Below are positions 60,423-64,000 of a DNA stretch of 64,000 bases, piece by piece. The stretch is from Icerya purchasi (taxonomy: Eukaryota; Arthropoda; Insecta; Hemiptera; Monophlebidae): NCBI GenBank assembly GCA_039619475.1, contig CM077116.1, positions 170,455,363-170,519,362 on the forward strand. The letters are read 5' to 3'. The first letter of the stretch is position 1. Each line of letters begins with the position of its first letter. The translations under genes and the position numbers were made by a program. The notes under the pieces were generated by a model. That model was not told where the DNA came from. It made no database searches and saw only the letters and a program-made list of their open reading frames with translations.

Positions 60423-61557
60423 TATACATATATGTATGTGTGTATATATAGTATGTATCTATAGATGTAACTAATAGGTCACCAGAATTGTAGTTATCTC
60501 TATTATATGGGTTTAGAAACGTAGACTCTTGATTCTATGAATGATATATTAAGAAACTTCAGCAGTTATAAGTTGGACATAGAACGCAGAGGTAGCAATC
60601 GATTTGGAAAAATGTTTTTAAGAGATTAATGACAAGATCTCAGCTGTGAAAAGTCGAACACGTTGTAAGGATGGAAGACAAATTTGTCTTTACTGAAATC
60701 CGTGTGACGAATCGCGCAACGAAATCGAAAACCCCTGAAAAAAAAAAGAAAAAATGGTACAAGGATCGCATGCAACACACCCATTTTGAGACTATCAACT
60801 GCGAAACAGCAGCACAGGACCGCGCAACATAGAATAATGTAATATAGAGTGCGGTAAGGAAAACGGGGCTTAAGGGTAAAATTAAAAAAAACAAATAGTA
60901 AAAACCAAACGATACGCAACAAAATTTCACAAATGTCATTGTTGTGAAAACATATGCGTCATGAAAACTCAAACTATGTTAATTCATAGTTTTCAGAAGC
61001 GCAAAAGTTCCACAAAAATACCCAAAAAAACCATATGCTAAAAGCAGATTTTTAAGAAAACTCTTATATGTATAATTTTCGCCTCATCAGCCGTATAGAG
61101 TAGCACGTTATGTGGTTTTCATAACTTCAAGTCTAAATCAGCAGGATTATTTTCCTCGGCATCTCTTATAAACACTCGTTCCTTCCGAACTGGTCGTTTA
61201 AAATGTTACTTTAAGAACGCCTGGCTGATTGTAAGATTTTCACAACTGTTTGCAATTTGTCTGATTAATAAAAAAATGACCTCGTCTATTGGTGTCTTAT
61301 TTATTTATTTATTTTTTGATTGCATTGTTTTCCCTCTATTACAACATAGTTGTATGTAAAATAATTTATAACCATTTAGAAGTGCGATTAAGTTGAAATT
61401 TCGAAGCATTATATTTCTGGTTGTTTTTCGTTTTAGTGAATTTTACATAAAACTTTTATTATTTACAATAGATTTGTTAATTTTCTTTATCAGTATCTAT
61501 TTAATTTGCTTTGGTTTTTATATTGAATTCGGTTTATTTCAAGTTTGCTTAGAAAAG
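60423..61557. other. Unassigned repeat-rich stretch
   Basis: Open frames at 60626-60972 (-) are low-complexity Phe/Val-rich and look like shadows. Nothing recognised. Confidence 0.45.
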
Positions 61558-62562
61558 TACCAGAGAAAAAATCAGGATTCGCCACTGATGTTCAGAGCAA
61601 GTAGGCGAGTATTCGGGGCCTCATAACCGGGTCTTTTCGACTAAGGGTAGAAAACCTTGACAGAAAATCGTATGGAAGGCAATGGAAAATCACCATATTA
61701 CTCTTTCTAAAAAAACCGAAATGAGGAAATATGTTGCTAAACGATACGTCCGGCGACTGACGTTTCGTTTTCCGAGGTTGGAATGTGAAATATTCCACCG
61801 GCCGTGCGGGAAGGAGAAACCAGATTCCTCGTGAAAAATGTGCTAATGGAATTACAAATAAGAACCGTGCATGTATAACAAACAAAATTGCAACATGGAA
61901 TGTCACAGGCTTATTACAAACCGACAAACTTGGTATTATCGAAATGAAATTCGAAAGATTACTAACATGCCGCCTATCAGAGACGCACTATAGGCAGACC
62001 AGTTATTTCACAACAGCAAATGGCGTAATCCATTGCATGGGTAAAGACACAACAAGTAATAGTGGTGCAGCGGGTCTCAAGGAAGTTGGATAAGATGGCG
62101 ACTAGGTATACAACAAAGAGTGATAACGTTATGGCCGTTAGGATAGATGCCAAACCAGTCTCTATTAATATCATCCAGACATAAGCCCCTGCAAGTGAAG
62201 CTGACGATGAGAAAATAAAATCCCTTCACGGGGAAGTAGAAGAACTTACAGAAACTTACCTAGTCGAGCGGAAACATATATGAGAAGCCAACTATGGAAA
62301 ACAATTAGAAAATTCGGAGATGGAAACAGAAACGAAAAGGGTGAAAGACGCTGCAATTTTCATTAGACAATAGTATGAGCATAATGAATACAACTTTTAA
62401 ACATCATGTTAGAAAATTTGGCACATGGAGATAGATCGTTGTAGAAATCAAATAGATTATTTTCTACTGAAAGAAAGGTAGAAAACATCGTGTCTAAATG
62501 TTATGGTTTATCCAGGTATCGAATGCGGATCGGATCATAGCCCTACAATTCTTCATGTTGAC
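61558..62562 (+). pseudogene. RTE-like LINE 5' region and endonuclease domain, interrupted
   Basis: The leader carries TGGAAGGCAATGGAAAATCACC. Then come KIATWNVTGLLQTDKLGII, RLSETHYRQTSYFTTANGVI, HCMGKDTTSNSGAAG, DNVMAVRIDAKPVSINII, a stop, APASEADDEKIKSL, GDGNRNEKGER, CRNQIDYFLLKER, a stop, and ECGSDHSPTILHVDF. This is nearly a whole APE-type endonuclease with SET, G.RNE.G and SDH motifs; DMNA is lost in a shifted stretch. LINE B copy 2 then cuts the sequence. RT of a similar element is at 2160. Confidence 0.82.
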
Positions 62563-64000
62563 TTTTTTTTTTTTTTAAATAATTTGCGGGTCCCACAAGG
62601 CACTAGCCCGTCTATGTGTTCCCAACATAATTATATCATTTATTTGTACAATATAACATCAACTTAACTTAAGTACTACTTTTGGTTACAGCATAAAAAG
62701 TATTAACTTATATATTACTATACTATAAAATCCACACTCTCATTATTTATCATTTATATTACAATTATACCATCATCTAAAATAATATTTCCTATTACAA
62801 TACCTTAATATGATAACTTATATATTACAATAATACAATGTAATTTTTATACAACTACCACTCTCTCATTAGCAGCTTAAAACTGGAGATAGTAAGTCTC
62901 ATGTCAACGTAGCGTCAATGTTATAAGTGGTTATTAGTAGCATTGCGATACTTTTTTTTTTTTGGTTACTATTTCTATTGCTCTTTACACCATGCTATCA
63001 ACCAAATTTTAACCTTGTTTTCCCATCTCTCCAGATTTTTTTCATTTCGAATTTCCTTTTGTATGTTCCCGTTAATTTTATTAATACCTCTTCCTTTACA
63101 TTGTGTCTATTTTACTGTTAATCCCCCTAGATCGTACATAGCAAGAATTAATCGCAATTTCTAGCCCTGTACGTTCTTGTTCTAGTTGGTAACTACCTAT
63201 CTTCGAGTTTAGCACACTCAGTAATTTGCTGTAATAATATAAAGCATTTTTGGTGACATATCGTTATTTTTGTTCAACCACGTGATGTTAGCTAATGCGT
63301 TTTTCTCTCGTTGTGTAAAACCAGTTTTAAACATTTTTTTTGCAATTTGTTGATTTTCTTCATTTCTGTAATTTTCGCCTCACCCCAAATTCCGATTCCG
63401 TATTTAATTTCGGGGCATTATTACAGCTTCGAAATATTAAGCTTTTGTATGTCGTACCTTGTTTTAATTTATATATAGTGCAAGAATATAGTTTACCTGA
63501 CTTTTCCCGCAATATTGTCAATATGGTTTCTCCATGTTAGACCTTTATCTAATGTTATCCCGAGATATTTAAATTCATTCACATTTTCTAACTTTTCACA
63601 ACCACATATTTCCTTACTATGTAAACACACTTTGTACTATGTAAAATTAATTTAGGAACAAAAACATTCTAAACCGGCTTGGCGTTCTTATATGCATCAC
63701 TTTTGTTTTTTTAGCATTAATTAATAATTTTTTGTCATGATTTGCATACATTATTGAGATCTTCTTGTAACACTTTTTTCAGCACTTTCAATGTCAGAGT
63801 GTTCAATAACTAGTGCGATATCGTCTGCATAAACATACACTTTAGAGTTCTTTACATATCGGTAGAGCGAATGCGTTTCTATCAAAAATAGTATAGGTGC
63901 CAATATTGTCCCTTGTCCAACTCCATAGCTCATTATTTCTTTTCTGCTGTCTTCATTCCCGATCTTTACTAAAAATTCTCTTCCTCTTATGTAACTCCAA
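62563..64000 (-). mobile_element. LINE B copy 2 (runs off the window)
   Basis: Poly-T 62563-62576, then sequence collinear with copy 1 at a constant offset of 24,647 bp to the window end. By eye I find two substitutions in about 1.4 kb (63873 G versus T at 39226; 63946 G versus A at 39299) and no indels. The first changes Asn to His in the RT frame. It carries the same 63751-63933 YADD frame. It inserted into the endonuclease region of an RTE-like LINE just after the SDH motif. Confidence 0.92.

Noticed and set aside
57312..64000. GDSGGP exon of gene 2
   Set aside because: Searched the + strand for a [10 protein letters not shown] reading with a phase-0 acceptor and found none. It is either outside the window or lost.

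Overview
The window looks like nuclear DNA of an insect or close arthropod. It is strongly AT-rich, has spliced genes with kilobase-scale introns (GT..AG ends), and is packed with LINEs, PIF/Harbinger, hAT and mariner elements, MITEs, foldback elements and tRNA-derived SINEs. I cannot name the species. The general flavour fits a hemimetabolous insect, but that is inference. No prokaryotic gene organisation is present.

Host genes. Two tandem trypsin-like serine protease paralogues lie on the + strand. Gene 1 enters from upstream. Its last two coding exons (783-928 and 8646-8801) encode a normal C-terminal half with DSCQ|GDSGGP, ending at a TGA with AATAAA about 120 bp later. Gene 2 starts at ATG 32298 with a signal-peptide exon and continues through exons at 46199-46267, 50515-about 50641, 51925-52097, 56909-57010 and 57163-57311. 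Its GDSGGP exon is not visible before the window ends. Gene 2 lacks catalytic His (Ile instead), catalytic Asp (Asn instead) and the usual Arg-Ile activation bond. The splice phases of exons 3 and 4 do not match with canonical sites. It is either a non-catalytic serine protease homologue or a decaying copy.

Repeats by region. 2-9 kb (gene 1 intron): a decayed RTE-like LINE, a short hAT derivative with a perfect 8-bp target duplication, and an RNase H-bearing LINE fragment. 12-19 kb: an R1-like scrap, then a coiled-coil plus gag-like open region followed by LINE endonuclease and reverse transcriptase. 22.2-25.1 kb: a PIF/Harbinger element with remnants of both genes (transposase and MADF protein), target duplication TAA, carrying a nested hAT MITE and a nested LINE. 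26.4-27.5 kb: a cluster of small minus-strand ORFs of unknown origin. 35.6-40.2 kb: a LINE split by a mariner element and by a young jockey-like LINE. 41.4-47.8 kb: four foldback elements plus LINE pieces. 48.3-49.0 kb: two tRNA-like SINE heads in opposite orientation. 52.2-56 kb: a long minus-strand LINE with EN, RT and RNase H. 58.0-59.2 kb: an internally deleted LINE with an intact chimeric ORF. 60.2 kb: a mariner MITE. 61.5 kb to the end: a LINE endonuclease domain interrupted by a second, nearly identical copy of the young jockey-like LINE.

The host genes are islands in a nest-within-nest repeat landscape. The most informative observations are the disarmed protease paralogue, the gag-plus-LINE composite, the two-gene Harbinger remnant, the nested LINE/mariner/LINE stack and the intact LINE deletion derivative.
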